Program-made: the position numbers and the translations under genes
Shown: positions 1 to 9,201 of the stretch, piece after piece
Numbering within the stretch: the first letter of the stretch is position 1
Layout of the letters: every line of letters starts with the position of its first letter
The notes under the pieces: generated by a model
What the model saw: the letters and a program-made list of their open reading frames with translations, nothing else
The model's database searches: none
Told to the model about the DNA's origin: nothing
IMG/VR virus record: IMGVR_UViG_3300007513_000026
Coordinates: 1-64,000 of that record
Length of the DNA: 64,000 nucleotides
Strand: one strand, 5' to 3'
Origin: a virus

Positions 1-2630
1 AGAGCATTACCGGTGGTTAAACCATCGGCGCCAATAGCAAGAACTCTTGCTGTTGTTACATCGTTTGCTGTTATGTTAACTACATTTGCGTCAATATTGC
101 CAGCATTAATATCAACACACTGTTGGTCAGTGTCGTTGTTGTTTAATTGTAGAAGGGGCACGCCAGTGGCACCCGCAGAAGCATGATTTTTAATTTCCAG
201 CGTGGCGCCAGGAGATCCTGTGTTGTCACCGATACTCATCCTATTGGAAGAGCCCTCAATAAAAAGCATATGGGATTCGTCGGCAGTTTCAACTCTAAAG
301 TCAACATCAACGCCGCCTTCATTAAAAGTTACTTCGTTTTGAGTATCCTCGGTGAGATCCAGAAAATTGACGCCGCCGGCTTGGAAGTTTATGTCGTCAT
401 CTGTAAAGTCGATATAAGTGTCAGTATCGCCTATATGAACGATCTTGTCAGACACACCTAAATCTGTTCCATCAAAAGTGAGATTAGCTTCTCCTTGGAC
501 CGTATCAGCGTCCGCCCATGTCGCTAGCTGATTATCACTAGGTGTGCCACTTACATCGACAAGGGTGCTTCCCCACACGCGAGAATCAATCTCGTCGGTA
601 AGAATAGTTGAGCCGTTATAAACTAAGACGGTATTATCGGTTCCAGCGGCCACGTTAGAAAGAACGATGGTTTGTGCGTTCACTGTGAGGGTGTCAGCGC
701 TAGCATTGCCAATGGTGGTGTCTCCATTAAATGCGCTGTCCACCCCATTAGCTACAGTGAGTCCGCCGGCGCTAATCAGCACACCTTGAGAAGCCACCTT
801 CAGTCCGTGGGACGCAGTAAGTTGTCCCGTCACTGTTGTAACATCAGCGGCCGCATCACCAAGGGTTACACTTCCACTAACACCGAGTGTGCCCGCAGTC
901 TTAATTCCGCTTGTAAAAATACCGTAAGTGGAACCTATGACATTACCTGTCACCGAAGCACCACCTGCACTAACTTTTAGTGAATTAGAAGCGGTTAGTT
1001 GTCCGGTAACGGTAGTGATATCAGATGCAGCATTTCCAAGGTTTACATCACCATAAAGGTTGGCGTCAATTCCGTTCGCTACCATTAAGCCTTCGGCAGC
1101 TACCTTCAGTCCGTGAGACGCAGTAAGTTGTCCCGTGACGGTCGTCACATCATCAGTGCCGTTTCCTAAAGTGACACTTCCACTTGTACGAAGTTGTCCA
1201 TGGTGCCAAATAGCCCCCGTAACCGCGAGGATAGTACCGTCAAAGGTCAAATTAGCTTCACTGTTCACAGTGGTTCCATTAACAGACGTTATGATTCGAT
1301 TGTTGCCTGGGTTGTTGTAGGTGGTAATAGCTCCACCGCTTCCAAGATCGGTTCCATTCCAAGTTAAGGTCCCACCCACGTTATACAGCTTATCTGTAGT
1401 AGAAGAGGGTGCGCTAATTTGTTCTAACTGCACGGCCGAGTTATTAAAGAGGAAAGAGTCATCTTGATCTCCTCCATCAAAGGTCATTCCATAGCCCACC
1501 AAGTGAACCGATGCTGCGCTGTCGAGGCCAGAGGTTAGTTTCACCCCTCCTATCGTCGCGTTCAGATCGATTGCTGATGCGCCTACTCCACCACCACTCA
1601 CTTTCAGTCCGTGAGAGGCAGTAAGCTGCCCCGAGACTGTTATTGCATCCTCGGCCGCACTTCCAAGTGTAACGCTTCCACTCGCCTTCAAATCGCCTTG
1701 AGTGACAATGTTGTTCTTGACAGTAAGTTCTCCTGAACCTGAAATATCGCCTACAACTGTTAATTTATGTGTTGGGCTATCAGTTCCAATACCAACATCG
1801 TCTCCCAAAATTGCCATTTTGGTGTTTCCACCGGTTTTAAACAAAAATCGGTTTGATCCGTTATCGTAATCAATCTGCCCTTCATCATTATCAGCAATCG
1901 AGCCAAAGATAAGAGAGCCACCATAAGCATTGGCAGACTGAAAATGTATTCTAGGTTTTTCGCTAGATTCTAAAACTAAGAGTGTCCCGCCTGCCGCTGC
2001 AATTGTTCCTGCTGAACCATCCTGGAGATGAAGCAATGATTCGGGGCTATTTGTTCCTATGCCCACGTTTCCTGAAACGTTAAGCGTGCTAGCAAGACCA
2101 ACGTTACCACCATCGGCCACTGTCATGACTGCAGTGCCGCCATCTTTAAGCTCTAAAATGTGTCCTGTACCATCTTGAACAACGCGTAAAACCGGCTGTT
2201 CTCCGGTGGCGTTATCTTCCTTAAAAACAACCAAAGGGAGCGAGCCGGCCTCAGCAATATCGCGACTAACGTTTAAACCATAGCCGGATGAAATGTCTTG
2301 TACGAAATAGCCTGGGAATTTTCCATGGGCATAGAGGGCCGCATTGCCTGCCTCGGAGTCGATCTCCAAACCATAATAAGCTCCCGTTTCATCGAAATCA
2401 ATCAGTAAACCATGGATATCCTCTGAATCCGCTACTTCAATCTCCATCTTATAAGCGGTGCTCGGAGTTGTTGTGCCCACCCCCAAGCTAGATCCAGAGA
2501 TAACAAACCTTGTGGTCCCACCAGTTTTAAGTCCGATGTAATCATTTTCCCAGTCTAATTGGGTATCTGGATCGTCCTCGTCTATGAGGTCGCCAAACTG
2601 ACGTGGTCCTTTAGAACTATTATAAGCCAT
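1..2630 (-). CDS. Repeat-rich tail fibre / virion protein (3' end outside window)
   Basis: The frame is open from an ATG at 2630 (AGGAG 8 bases upstream) to the window edge, giving at least 876 residues with no stop; the C-terminus is missing. The protein is rich in Gly, Ser, Thr, Ala and Asp. It carries GVGTTTPS, GIGTNSP and GIGTDSP motifs, the GIGT-x-x-P signature common in phage tail-fibre and virion-surface proteins. Residues around 315-620 hold four copies of a unit with core TVTGQLTASHGLKV. Such repeats usually form a beta-rich, trimeric fibre stalk. A C-terminal receptor-binding or S74 self-cleaving chaperone domain may lie beyond the edge but cannot be seen. An ACTATTTA motif lies 60 bases upstream. 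Role in host recognition is inferred. Confidence 0.75.
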   Translation of the reverse strand, partial: MAYNSSKGPRQFGDLIDEDDPDTQLDWENDYIGLKTGGTTRFVISGSSLGVGTTTPSTAYKMEIEVADSEDIHGLLIDFDETGAYYGLEIDSEAGNAALYAHGKFPGYFVQDISSGYGLNVSRDIAEAGSLPLVVFKEDNATGEQPVLRVVQDGTGHILELKDGGTAVMTVADGGNVGLASTLNVSGNVGIGTNSPESLLHLQDGSAGTIAAAGGTLLVLESSEKPRIHFQSANAYGGSLIFGSIADNDEGQIDYDNGSNRFLFKTGGNTKMAILGDDVGIGTDSPTHKLTVVGDISGSGELTVKNNIVTQGDLKASGSVTLGSAAEDAITVSGQLTASHGLKVSGGGVGASAIDLNATIGGVKLTSGLDSAASVHLVGYGMTFDGGDQDDSFLFNNSAVQLEQISAPSSTTDKLYNVGGTLTWNGTDLGSGGAITTYNNPGNNRIITSVNGTTVNSEANLTFDGTILAVTGAIWHHGQLRTSGSVTLGNGTDDVTTVTGQLTASHGLKVAAEGLMVANGIDANLYGDVNLGNAASDITTVTGQLTASNSLKVSAGGASVTGNVIGSTYGIFTSGIKTAGTLGVSGSVTLGDAAADVTTVTGQLTASHGLKVASQGVLISAGGLTVANGVDSAFNGDTTIGNASADTLTVNAQTIVLSNVAAGTDNTVLVYNGSTILTDEIDSRVWGSTLVDVSGTPSDNQLATWADADTVQGEANLTFDGTDLGVSDKIVHIGDTDTYIDFTDDDINFQAGGVNFLDLTEDTQNEVTFNEGGVDVDFRVETADESHMLFIEGSSNRMSIGDNTGSPGATLEIKNHASAGATGVPLLQLNNNDTDQQCVDINAGNIDANVVNITANDVTTARVLAIGADGLTTGNA
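780..1690 (-). repeat. Four imperfect coding repeats in fibre gene
   Basis: Four imperfect copies of a roughly 100-base unit lie near 800-880, 975-1050, 1100-1190 and 1600-1690. Each encodes GSVTLG-x-A-x-x-D followed by TVTGQLTAS and GLKV. The copies at 800 and 1100 are nearly identical at the DNA level, which suggests recent duplication or recombination. The copy near 975 has diverged (ASNSLKV). Confidence 0.7.
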
Positions 2631-2689
2631 GAAGCGTTTCTCCTATCATTATCTTAAAGCACAATTGAGCTTCTTTACGTTCTCTTGGG

Positions 2690-2697
2690 TAAATAGT
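2690..2697 (-). promoter_or_regulatory. Putative late promoter motif ACTATTTA
   Basis: ACTATTTA on the coding strand, 60 bases before the fibre gene start and inside the 99-base gap. It lies in an imperfect palindrome (TTGGTAA ... TTTACCCAA). The same octamer precedes other late-type genes in this window. Confidence 0.5.
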
Positions 2698-2729
2698 TAC
2701 CAATTTTTAATCTCGCCTTCCTCTATCCT

Positions 2730-3341
2730 CTAACTCGCTATTTCTACCCAACTCTTGCTTGGGTTGAAGTAAATAACGTTCTGTGTGATGCCGCAATATC
2801 CAATCATCCGTACAAACGCACTTGCCGCGCTGGGGGCGGTCGTGTTCATTTTGCCGCCGGCGGTATCGACATAAAGTACCTTTCCTGCGCTAAAATTTAA
2901 TACCGACGTAGCAGCGTCAAAGAACCCTCGCAATAGAACTCCATGGGTGGTAGGACTGGATCCTAGCGCAATTCCTAATAACTGATCGGCGCCGTTTGCA
3001 GTAGAATTTGCATTTGCCTCCGTCCAGGTCCCATCCGTGTGGAGATAATAGAGTCGGCCAGTTGTCAAAGTCCCACTTCCTGCTTTTACGACTAGTCCGC
3101 CCCCCTCATCGTCAGCGAGACCTTGAAAATAACTGCTTTCCACATGAACATCGAGTACATTTTTTGGATCAGTTGTTCCAATGCCGATTGCGTCGGCTTC
3201 GGCATATAAAATAGCGCTGCCACTTGGTCGCAGAGCGATAGAGTCATATCCAAAATCAATATAAGTCTGGGCGCCTTGGCGATCATCTTCGTAATAAATG
3301 TCGCCGCGTCGGACGCTTCCTGTAACATACTTGTAGCTCAC
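2730..3341 (-). CDS. Fibre-associated virion protein
   Basis: 203 residues from a GTG start with GGAGG 9 bases upstream. Residues around 50-60 carry GIGTTDP, the same motif class as the neighbouring fibre. The central part (GRLYYLHTDGTW, then LLGIALGSSP) reads like a small beta-domain seen in phage fibre and capsid-surface proteins. The C-terminal half is Ala/Gly/Thr rich. It sits directly upstream of the large fibre gene and is probably part of the same late fibre or accessory structure. Exact role unknown. Confidence 0.65.
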   Translation of the reverse strand: MSYKYVTGSVRRGDIYYEDDRQGAQTYIDFGYDSIALRPSGSAILYAEADAIGIGTTDPKNVLDVHVESSYFQGLADDEGGGLVVKAGSGTLTTGRLYYLHTDGTWTEANANSTANGADQLLGIALGSSPTTHGVLLRGFFDAATSVLNFSAGKVLYVDTAGGKMNTTAPSAASAFVRMIGYCGITQNVIYFNPSKSWVEIAS

Positions 3342-3346
3342 TCAAC

Positions 3347-3679
3347 TTATCCTCCCTCGTAAATAGTTTGTTCACCGTCTTCAAACGTAATAATCGTATT
3401 GTTTGTAGGGTGAGAAGTCACATGTATCTTGATGAAATCATCAAATGAATCAAAAATGGCCAACGCACCACGAGGTGCGGGGGTTAGCCAATGAATGATA
3501 CAGTGTCCGGTTGCGAACACACACCCCTCAATTACCACCCCTTCGCCAGAGATACCAGTTTCATCTTTTTGCCTACAAGCGGTGAAGGTTCGTATACCTT
3601 CGGGCGCCTTGTTAGTTGGTTTTTTAGGCTTTAAATCCTCTGGCTCTGTCGGGGTGGCTAGTTCAGCCACATCGTTCAT
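3347..3679 (-). CDS. Conserved small phage protein (DxTGxSGxG type)
   Basis: 110 residues. The ATG at 3679 is preferred because AAGGAG sits 7 bases upstream; a longer frame from 3817 would overlap the neighbouring gene. The core reads DETGISGEG, then VIEGCVF, then HWLTPAPRGALAIFDS and KIHVTSH. This resembles a widespread small phage protein family with the pattern D-x-TG-x-SG-x-G, V-x-EG, W, then DS and IH. Function in that family is unknown to me. Residues 1-35 are Pro/Lys/Glu rich and probably disordered. Confidence 0.65.
   Translation of the reverse strand: MNDVAELATPTEPEDLKPKKPTNKAPEGIRTFTACRQKDETGISGEGVVIEGCVFATGHCIIHWLTPAPRGALAIFDSFDDFIKIHVTSHPTNNTIITFEDGEQTIYEGG
3360..3367 (-). promoter_or_regulatory. 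Putative late promoter motif ACTATTTA
   Basis: ACTATTTA lies inside the last codons of the 110-residue gene and 19 bases before the GTG of the 203-residue virion gene. It is followed by the GGAGG ribosome site. Being within a coding region, it is weaker evidence than the intergenic copies. Confidence 0.35.
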
Positions 3680-3692
3680 AAGACTTCTCCTT

Positions 3693-3902
3693 TTAGTTGT
3701 CTGTTGTTGGACGAATCTTGGGACTTCCGGCTGTTCCATCGTTGTCGGCCGAATTTTGTTCGTCTCTTTCCATATCTGCAATTGCACATCCGTGGTTCTT
3801 TTTAAGCTCGGAAACATATTCTTGAATCTGGCTTAAATTAGTTTCCATTAAATCTAGTTTTTCTAGTAATTCTTTATAATGTTCTTTTAGTTTATTTTTC
3901 AT
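3693..3902 (-). CDS. Small coiled-coil protein, unknown function
   Basis: 69 residues. Residues 1-40 are a heptad-like Leu/Glu/Lys helix (KELLEKLDLMETNL and on), predicting a short coiled coil. The tail is Asp/Asn/Pro rich and likely disordered. It lies just upstream of the 110-residue gene, in the unit downstream of the protease. No family recognised; possibly a small structural or assembly factor. Confidence 0.5.
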   Translation of the reverse strand: MKNKLKEHYKELLEKLDLMETNLSQIQEYVSELKKNHGCAIADMERDEQNSADNDGTAGSPKIRPTTDN

Positions 3903-3947
3903 ATCATGTTTCCAATACTATAAATACTTTAAGTTTACCTTACCTTC

Positions 3948-4712
3948 CTATAAAATTGTAGCCCAGTTTACTTTGAACGTTGGGACTACCACCACAATAT
4001 TCTCTAAAACATCCACTCCAAACTCGGTTTGCCCCACATCAATGGCTAAAACATAGCCAATTAAATCTCCCCGTAAGTTAAAAATACCTGAGCCAGACGC
4101 TCCTCCCCACCCAAACGAATCAATATATAAGTAATCATCATCGTGATAACCAATTACCTTTCCATCAAAAGTGAGTGGGCCTGTGTTGTTAGGAAAGCCT
4201 GTGTAAAAAATCGTGCCTTGAGTGGCATATGAACTTTTCCATTGATGGGGTGCTGGGAGATCTTCAGGAATGTCGAGAGGCTCTAAAGCTGCTATTTCGT
4301 CTACCTCAATAAGAGCATAATCGGCAAGAGCGTCCACCAACGTAAAACCTCGGCATGGATAAAAGGTTCCATTAGCCCATATCTGAGTTACTTCGCAATC
4401 TCCCACCAGTCCATGTGACACAGTCAACACGTAGTGGCGATCTTTAGCTGTGAGGTATGTGCCCGTGGAGGATGCCAGGTAGCCTGTACTGTCGGAAATG
4501 GACAGAACCCTCACCGCGCTCATCCGAGACTTTTTCACTGCTCTATACTCTAGAAGAGAGAGATCGTGAGATATGTTTTGAGGTTCCTGGATTTCTTTTA
4601 TTGTGGGAAACTGAGTTTGTGAGACGTGTACGCTGTAAAGTGCTAAGCCGCCCAATCCTGCTCCAAATGAGAAGGCTACCAGGGCTTGGGCCATTTTTTT
4701 AAGCACATTCAT
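3948..4712 (-). CDS. Membrane-anchored trypsin-like serine protease
   Basis: 254 residues. An N-terminal hydrophobic segment (about 8-28) after a Lys pair predicts a signal anchor. The catalytic triad of a chymotrypsin-fold protease is visible: His100 in TVSHG, Asp131 in DYALIEV and Ser206 in GGASGSG. Cys106 and Cys120 flank a loop and could form a disulfide, fitting a periplasmic or extracellular location. Membrane-anchored trypsin-like proteases are unusual in phages. It follows the 1477-residue gene by 11 bases, with AGGGA before its ATG, so the two are probably co-expressed. The target is unknown; cell-envelope remodelling, superinfection control or virion protein maturation are possible. 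Confidence 0.75.
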   Translation of the reverse strand: MNVLKKMAQALVAFSFGAGLGGLALYSVHVSQTQFPTIKEIQEPQNISHDLSLLEYRAVKKSRMSAVRVLSISDSTGYLASSTGTYLTAKDRHYVLTVSHGLVGDCEVTQIWANGTFYPCRGFTLVDALADYALIEVDEIAALEPLDIPEDLPAPHQWKSSYATQGTIFYTGFPNNTGPLTFDGKVIGYHDDDYLYIDSFGWGGASGSGIFNLRGDLIGYVLAIDVGQTEFGVDVLENIVVVVPTFKVNWATIL

Positions 4713-4723
4713 TCATAAATTCC

Positions 4724-7700
4724 CTACACTTGCTTTTGATAACTAAAAAATACAGGTAATGCGTCAAGACCAGCCTTTCTAGCAAACCAAACTAAATCTT
4801 CTCCTCCAGTTATTTTCACTCTCCCGTTTTGTCCAACAGCGACGTAAACAGGCATTTGAGCGCCATTTTTGATAAAATGTTTATACCTACCATCAAAATC
4901 CAATCGTGATCCTCTATAGTATCTAGAACAAAGTTTCCATAATTCACTAGTTGGTGTCATTACATGGTACTGCATATCGTTTGCGTTCATGGGCCGGTCG
5001 TAAATCTGGACCGCTCCTTCGACCCAGTCCTCTAAGACGCCTTGGATGCTAACTTCGGGCGTTACCATCTTGGCGGGTGCTGTATCTGGTACCATGGGGT
5101 TGATACCTAATGTGCCCCACTCTGCTAATCCTCCGCGCTCAACGGTTTGCACTTGGCCTCGGTCGCGAACCTTGCACCCCTGCACATCGGCAGTGATACC
5201 TGGGACGAGTTTGAAGTCTCGATACTCGTCGCGCTGCGCTTGTCCGTAAAGCTCAAACTTAATCTCATAAACGCGATACTCTAGTCCGTGGCCCAATCTC
5301 CGTTGTAACCCTGTGAGGTGTCGCACTGTGGTGACTCCTTCGATTCCTCGAATTTGGTTTTCGATTTGGCTATCGGTTCCTGACCGTGCCACGTCTACCA
5401 CCAGTCCCATTTCTACTTTGTATATGCGGAGATCAATCCCAGCCTGTGCGGCCGGCTCTTGTTCGTTCAACATTTTGTCAATCCGTTCAATCTGAGCTTC
5501 AATGCTTTCTTGTGCTGGTTGCGGTGGCCCAAGTCGCCCACGAAGGCGCACGGGTTCTTCTTCGTCGCTTTCTTCTGATGCTTTCACAATTCGCATAAAC
5601 TCTTCGCGATCACCAGCAACCAAGGCATCCATCGCAGCGGAGCGATCTTCGTCGCTTAACGCCGCCAACATGTCTGCTCGGTTTCTTGGTCTTTGTTCAG
5701 TATCGACATGCGAAGGATCCTCTTCATCGGGATTTGACGAATGATAGGACTCGTCGGCAAACGCCTGCAAAAAGGGAATCTGAGTAACAACCAATCTCCA
5801 GTCCTCGTCGGTCCAATCGGCCGGACGCACTGGACCCGGCTGATCATCGAAATATTCATCCATATAAACCTTCTTCAATTCCTGGGCACGCTCAAGTTCT
5901 GCGGGGGTTAGCTCTTTCGGTGCTTCGGGTTTCTCGCGTGAGTCTTTTTCAATTCCTTTGTAATTCCAATGTATCCTGGTAGGAAGTTCCATTCCGCGCA
6001 TTGTTGCTTGTACCATCGCGACCCATTGATTGGGTTGATCTTCTTCGACATCCCATACATGGCGGGGATGAAGTGAACCAATCGATAACGGGCGTAGAAT
6101 CTTATCAATGGCGGTGTACTTCTCGGGCTTGCCCATGTATTGCCAGTTGTCTCGAATCCAGATTGCTGCTAACACCGCAGCTTCTGCATCGGTGTTGCCG
6201 GTATCTGCTTCTGCGCCAAAGCGGCTGTCAATGCGAGCTACATACTCTTGCATCCTGCTGCCATCAAGGTAGCTTTCATCGCGCTTGCGCACTTTGTCCT
6301 CGGCATGGGCAATAAACTCCTTGAGGACGCGGATAGCCGCCCCCACAACCACATCAGAATGACCATCTACATAACGCATGAAGGCGAAAGCGCCCTCGAC
6401 TTCTTCCACAGAGTCGGAGGACTCGATGATGATCTTCAGTATCATAGAAATGCCGCCCTCTCGGTCAAGAATAAAGCGAAGGTTTGCGCTGCGGGAAAAC
6501 TGAACACCCTGAAATATCGGTCGCTCGTAGGTTTCTCCGAAGTCCAATTCAAGCTGCTCTTCGGCATAGCCATTTGCCGCTTGCTGAAGGGCGAGTAGCT
6601 CTTCGGAAAATGCTTTTATAAACGCTGGCCCTGGGTAGACTTTTCCAGCCTCCTTAACTTGTCCCCCGTTAAAAATCCTCTCCAGCGCAAATGGAGTATT
6701 GCCCAAGGTTTTAGGAAACATCCCCACTGGAGTGTCAACATAACCTTGGCCTCGTGGCTCAAACCAGAACCAAATCTCTCCATCATAATCGTCATCTTCA
6801 TCCAAACCAGTGGCGCGCCAGTTCTGCAGTTCTTCGTTAACCTCGCGCATGTCATCAAACATGCGATCAAAGTCGCTGGGAGCAATGTAGTTCGCTTCGA
6901 CCAATGCGCGGCGCATCTTTTCATAGGTGGTGTCGTAATTGTCGTCAAGGTCCGAGATGGTATAGTCTATGAAGCTGTCCAGTGAATCGGGATCACTGCA
7001 ATCGTCGCAGTTGAATGTCATATCGATCAGCAATTCATTGTCGTACACCTCCCAATTTGTATCCTCGGAATAAAGGTCAACAGAATCGTCAACAAAATCT
7101 GTAAAGGCGCGCCGGTCTTTCCACTCGCTGTTCGCGTATCCTGACGGAATTGGTGTATACTCTCTTTCCTCGGAAGGAAAACGATAGTAGCCACCGTCGG
7201 TGTCTATTTCGCCGCTCCACCCCAAGGGGAATGTAAAGCGCACGTCGGCGCGCCCCCACACATAAGGCTGCTCGTCGCCGGCTACTTCAGCCTGAAAGCT
7301 CACATGTTGGCTACGGTTTTGCGCCTGAGTGAGGAGATCATCTACTTGCTCCTCGTACTGTTCCCAGAGGTTATCGCCTTCTTCGTATTCATGTTCTACG
7401 TTGCCGCGATAGGAGGTTACCTTGGTGCCAGAGCGCGAGAAAAAGTCATTGAGAATGAAGCCGTCTTGGGTATCCTCGTAAGAGCCGCCGTAGCGGATCA
7501 AATAGCTTTCGCGTGGAAGCTCCAATTGATCTTCTCCTTCTTCCACAAAGAGATACTTCTGATTATCCCACGCCCATTCTCCCACTACATTCGCAAAGCC
7601 GGGGGCGCTCCTGCCATACGTGCGCTCTTCAGGCACGGCGAAGTAGTCGCCACTGGCGCTATCAAAAAACTTGCGCAGTCGGACTCGGGCATTAGCCACG

Positions 7701-9157
7701 ATACCGGGGATGTTTCGATTTGAGTCTCGGAAGATTTCCATGTTGTCGAAGTCGCCTATGGGTCGTGGGGTGGGCACTTGATCGAGGGGTGGCCATGGCT
7801 TCTTATCGAAATGAGCATGGATGGCTTCGCGAACCATGTCGGGAGTGACGGCATCTTTTACATCTGGAGGTACCGACCTCCAGCGGTCGGCTTTCATATA
7901 TTGAAGCTGTTTCTCAAACAGATCCGCATCATTGAGCCATTTGTGCATCGCCATGCGCACCGCATTGTCCTCTAAAATGTGAGATTGGACGACTAGTTGC
8001 GCTTGGTAGGTGGTTTGATCGTCTGTTTGGGGCATCTCCGCTAGCTCTGGAAGTTTCTCTAACATTCTTTGCGTAAGGTTCTGGGCGGAGCGCATGTTCT
8101 TCATGAGGGGATTGTCATACTGCCAGACTGGCTGCCCTCCCTTCTCGGCCACCTTTTCAGAATCCGTTGTAAATGCCCGCATCATCCGCTTGAATGCTAT
8201 GGTAATGTTCGCTTCAGGCACGCCATCATCTACAAGTTCCTTAAGATATGAGCCTATAGTGTGTTGTTTTGCACCCAAAGATGGGCGCTCTAATCTCAGC
8301 AACCAATTAAGAAACATGTCAACCTTATCGGTGGGGGGTGCCTCTGCGTCTTTAAATCCTGTCCTCAAAAACTCTTCTAGCTTCTGAGTTTTGACTAAGT
8401 AAGCCAACAATCCTGTGCCTCGGGACTCTGCGACGGCGCACTTAAAGTATTCTCCGTGCTCGCGATGGCACGATGAGATGTTGCCAATGTCGCTCATGCG
8501 CAGCACATCCATTGGGTGTCGCGACACAATCACCGTATCAGTGCCGGCTTGATGAGTGCCTGCAAACATATCTTCAATCTGAGTCCACTCGTCTTCTTTG
8601 GTATAATAGGTTTGTTTCTTGGCCCACCAGTCAGCTAGCTCGGGGGTAATGAGATCTCCCTTTTTCAAATTGAAAACTGCGCGAGACATGGTGGTAGTGC
8701 GCGTCTTATCGATAGTCTCGCCTTTGCGCGGTCCTGCGGGAATGGTGAACTTGTAAGTGCGATGAAGGTCAAGCTTGGCGACTTCCATTTCGCGCTCTTG
8801 TTCTACGCCGCCCTCACCCCGATACTTTTGTTTCACGCTGCGTATGGGAAATTTCTTGGAGCTATGCATGCCTCCCTCCCACGGAACCGCTTCGCCTGGT
8901 TCCCATCCTTGTTCTTTTAACGCGCTTACAAGCTGTGCGAGGTTGCGTTCTTCTTCTGTACCCAACGGAAACGCCACACGCATCGAGCCATTGAAAAGTT
9001 CATCAAACTCGGGGTTGATGCGATCCCCTTCCTGCGCCATCCAATCATATAAATCTCGCGCTTCTTTGCGCGAAATCTCGTCTAAGGTTTGTTTGGTGGG
9101 CTGCTCTGAGGTCTCTTCAGTAAGGTATTTAAACCATCGCCCGGTTGCAATATCCAT
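4724..9157 (-). CDS. Giant multidomain protein (1477 aa), function unknown
   Basis: The largest gene in the window, starting at ATG 9157 with GGGAG upstream. Around residues 215-260 is a Cys/His cluster (SSCHREHGEYFKCAVAES) that may bind metal; I recall similar segments in large proteins of other phages. The middle (about 600-850) is very rich in Asp, Glu, Tyr and Trp. Near residues 1280-1370 a pattern (RIYKVEMGLVVDVARS, IEGVTTVRHL, YRVYEIKFELYG) suggests a ferredoxin-like fold. The last 50 residues (MPVYVAVGQNGRVKITGGED) look like a ParB/sulfiredoxin-type end. A putative late motif precedes it. Likely a virion or ejected protein, but this is inference. Confidence 0.6.
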   Translation of the reverse strand: MDIATGRWFKYLTEETSEQPTKQTLDEISRKEARDLYDWMAQEGDRINPEFDELFNGSMRVAFPLGTEEERNLAQLVSALKEQGWEPGEAVPWEGGMHSSKKFPIRSVKQKYRGEGGVEQEREMEVAKLDLHRTYKFTIPAGPRKGETIDKTRTTTMSRAVFNLKKGDLITPELADWWAKKQTYYTKEDEWTQIEDMFAGTHQAGTDTVIVSRHPMDVLRMSDIGNISSCHREHGEYFKCAVAESRGTGLLAYLVKTQKLEEFLRTGFKDAEAPPTDKVDMFLNWLLRLERPSLGAKQHTIGSYLKELVDDGVPEANITIAFKRMMRAFTTDSEKVAEKGGQPVWQYDNPLMKNMRSAQNLTQRMLEKLPELAEMPQTDDQTTYQAQLVVQSHILEDNAVRMAMHKWLNDADLFEKQLQYMKADRWRSVPPDVKDAVTPDMVREAIHAHFDKKPWPPLDQVPTPRPIGDFDNMEIFRDSNRNIPGIVANARVRLRKFFDSASGDYFAVPEERTYGRSAPGFANVVGEWAWDNQKYLFVEEGEDQLELPRESYLIRYGGSYEDTQDGFILNDFFSRSGTKVTSYRGNVEHEYEEGDNLWEQYEEQVDDLLTQAQNRSQHVSFQAEVAGDEQPYVWGRADVRFTFPLGWSGEIDTDGGYYRFPSEEREYTPIPSGYANSEWKDRRAFTDFVDDSVDLYSEDTNWEVYDNELLIDMTFNCDDCSDPDSLDSFIDYTISDLDDNYDTTYEKMRRALVEANYIAPSDFDRMFDDMREVNEELQNWRATGLDEDDDYDGEIWFWFEPRGQGYVDTPVGMFPKTLGNTPFALERIFNGGQVKEAGKVYPGPAFIKAFSEELLALQQAANGYAEEQLELDFGETYERPIFQGVQFSRSANLRFILDREGGISMILKIIIESSDSVEEVEGAFAFMRYVDGHSDVVVGAAIRVLKEFIAHAEDKVRKRDESYLDGSRMQEYVARIDSRFGAEADTGNTDAEAAVLAAIWIRDNWQYMGKPEKYTAIDKILRPLSIGSLHPRHVWDVEEDQPNQWVAMVQATMRGMELPTRIHWNYKGIEKDSREKPEAPKELTPAELERAQELKKVYMDEYFDDQPGPVRPADWTDEDWRLVVTQIPFLQAFADESYHSSNPDEEDPSHVDTEQRPRNRADMLAALSDEDRSAAMDALVAGDREEFMRIVKASEESDEEEPVRLRGRLGPPQPAQESIEAQIERIDKMLNEQEPAAQAGIDLRIYKVEMGLVVDVARSGTDSQIENQIRGIEGVTTVRHLTGLQRRLGHGLEYRVYEIKFELYGQAQRDEYRDFKLVPGITADVQGCKVRDRGQVQTVERGGLAEWGTLGINPMVPDTAPAKMVTPEVSIQGVLEDWVEGAVQIYDRPMNANDMQYHVMTPTSELWKLCSRYYRGSRLDFDGRYKHFIKNGAQMPVYVAVGQNGRVKITGGEDLVWFARKAGLDALPVFFSYQKQV

Positions 9158-9178
9158 TCTATTATACTCCCAACATTA

Positions 9179-9186
9179 TAAATAGT
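9179..9186 (-). promoter_or_regulatory. Putative late promoter motif ACTATTTA
   Basis: TTACTATTTATAATG on the coding strand, 22 bases before the giant gene start. No TTGACA lies 17 bases upstream of the embedded TATAAT, so a sigma-70 promoter is not supported here. Confidence 0.5.
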
Positions 9187-9201
9187 AAGATATTTCCTAT
9201 T

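Noticed and set aside
780-1690. CRISPR-like direct repeats
   Set aside because: The repeats are in frame, imperfect, about 100 bases long and encode protein repeats of a fibre; no short palindromic repeats with unique spacers occur.
3347-3817. A longer 156-residue version of the small conserved protein
   Set aside because: The extension overlaps the coiled-coil gene for over 100 bases and lacks a ribosome site; ATG 3679 has AAGGAG at good distance.
9160-9200. Sigma-70 promoter before the giant gene (TATAAT visible)
   Set aside because: No acceptable -35 is found 16-18 bases upstream, whereas the ACTATTTA motif is present.
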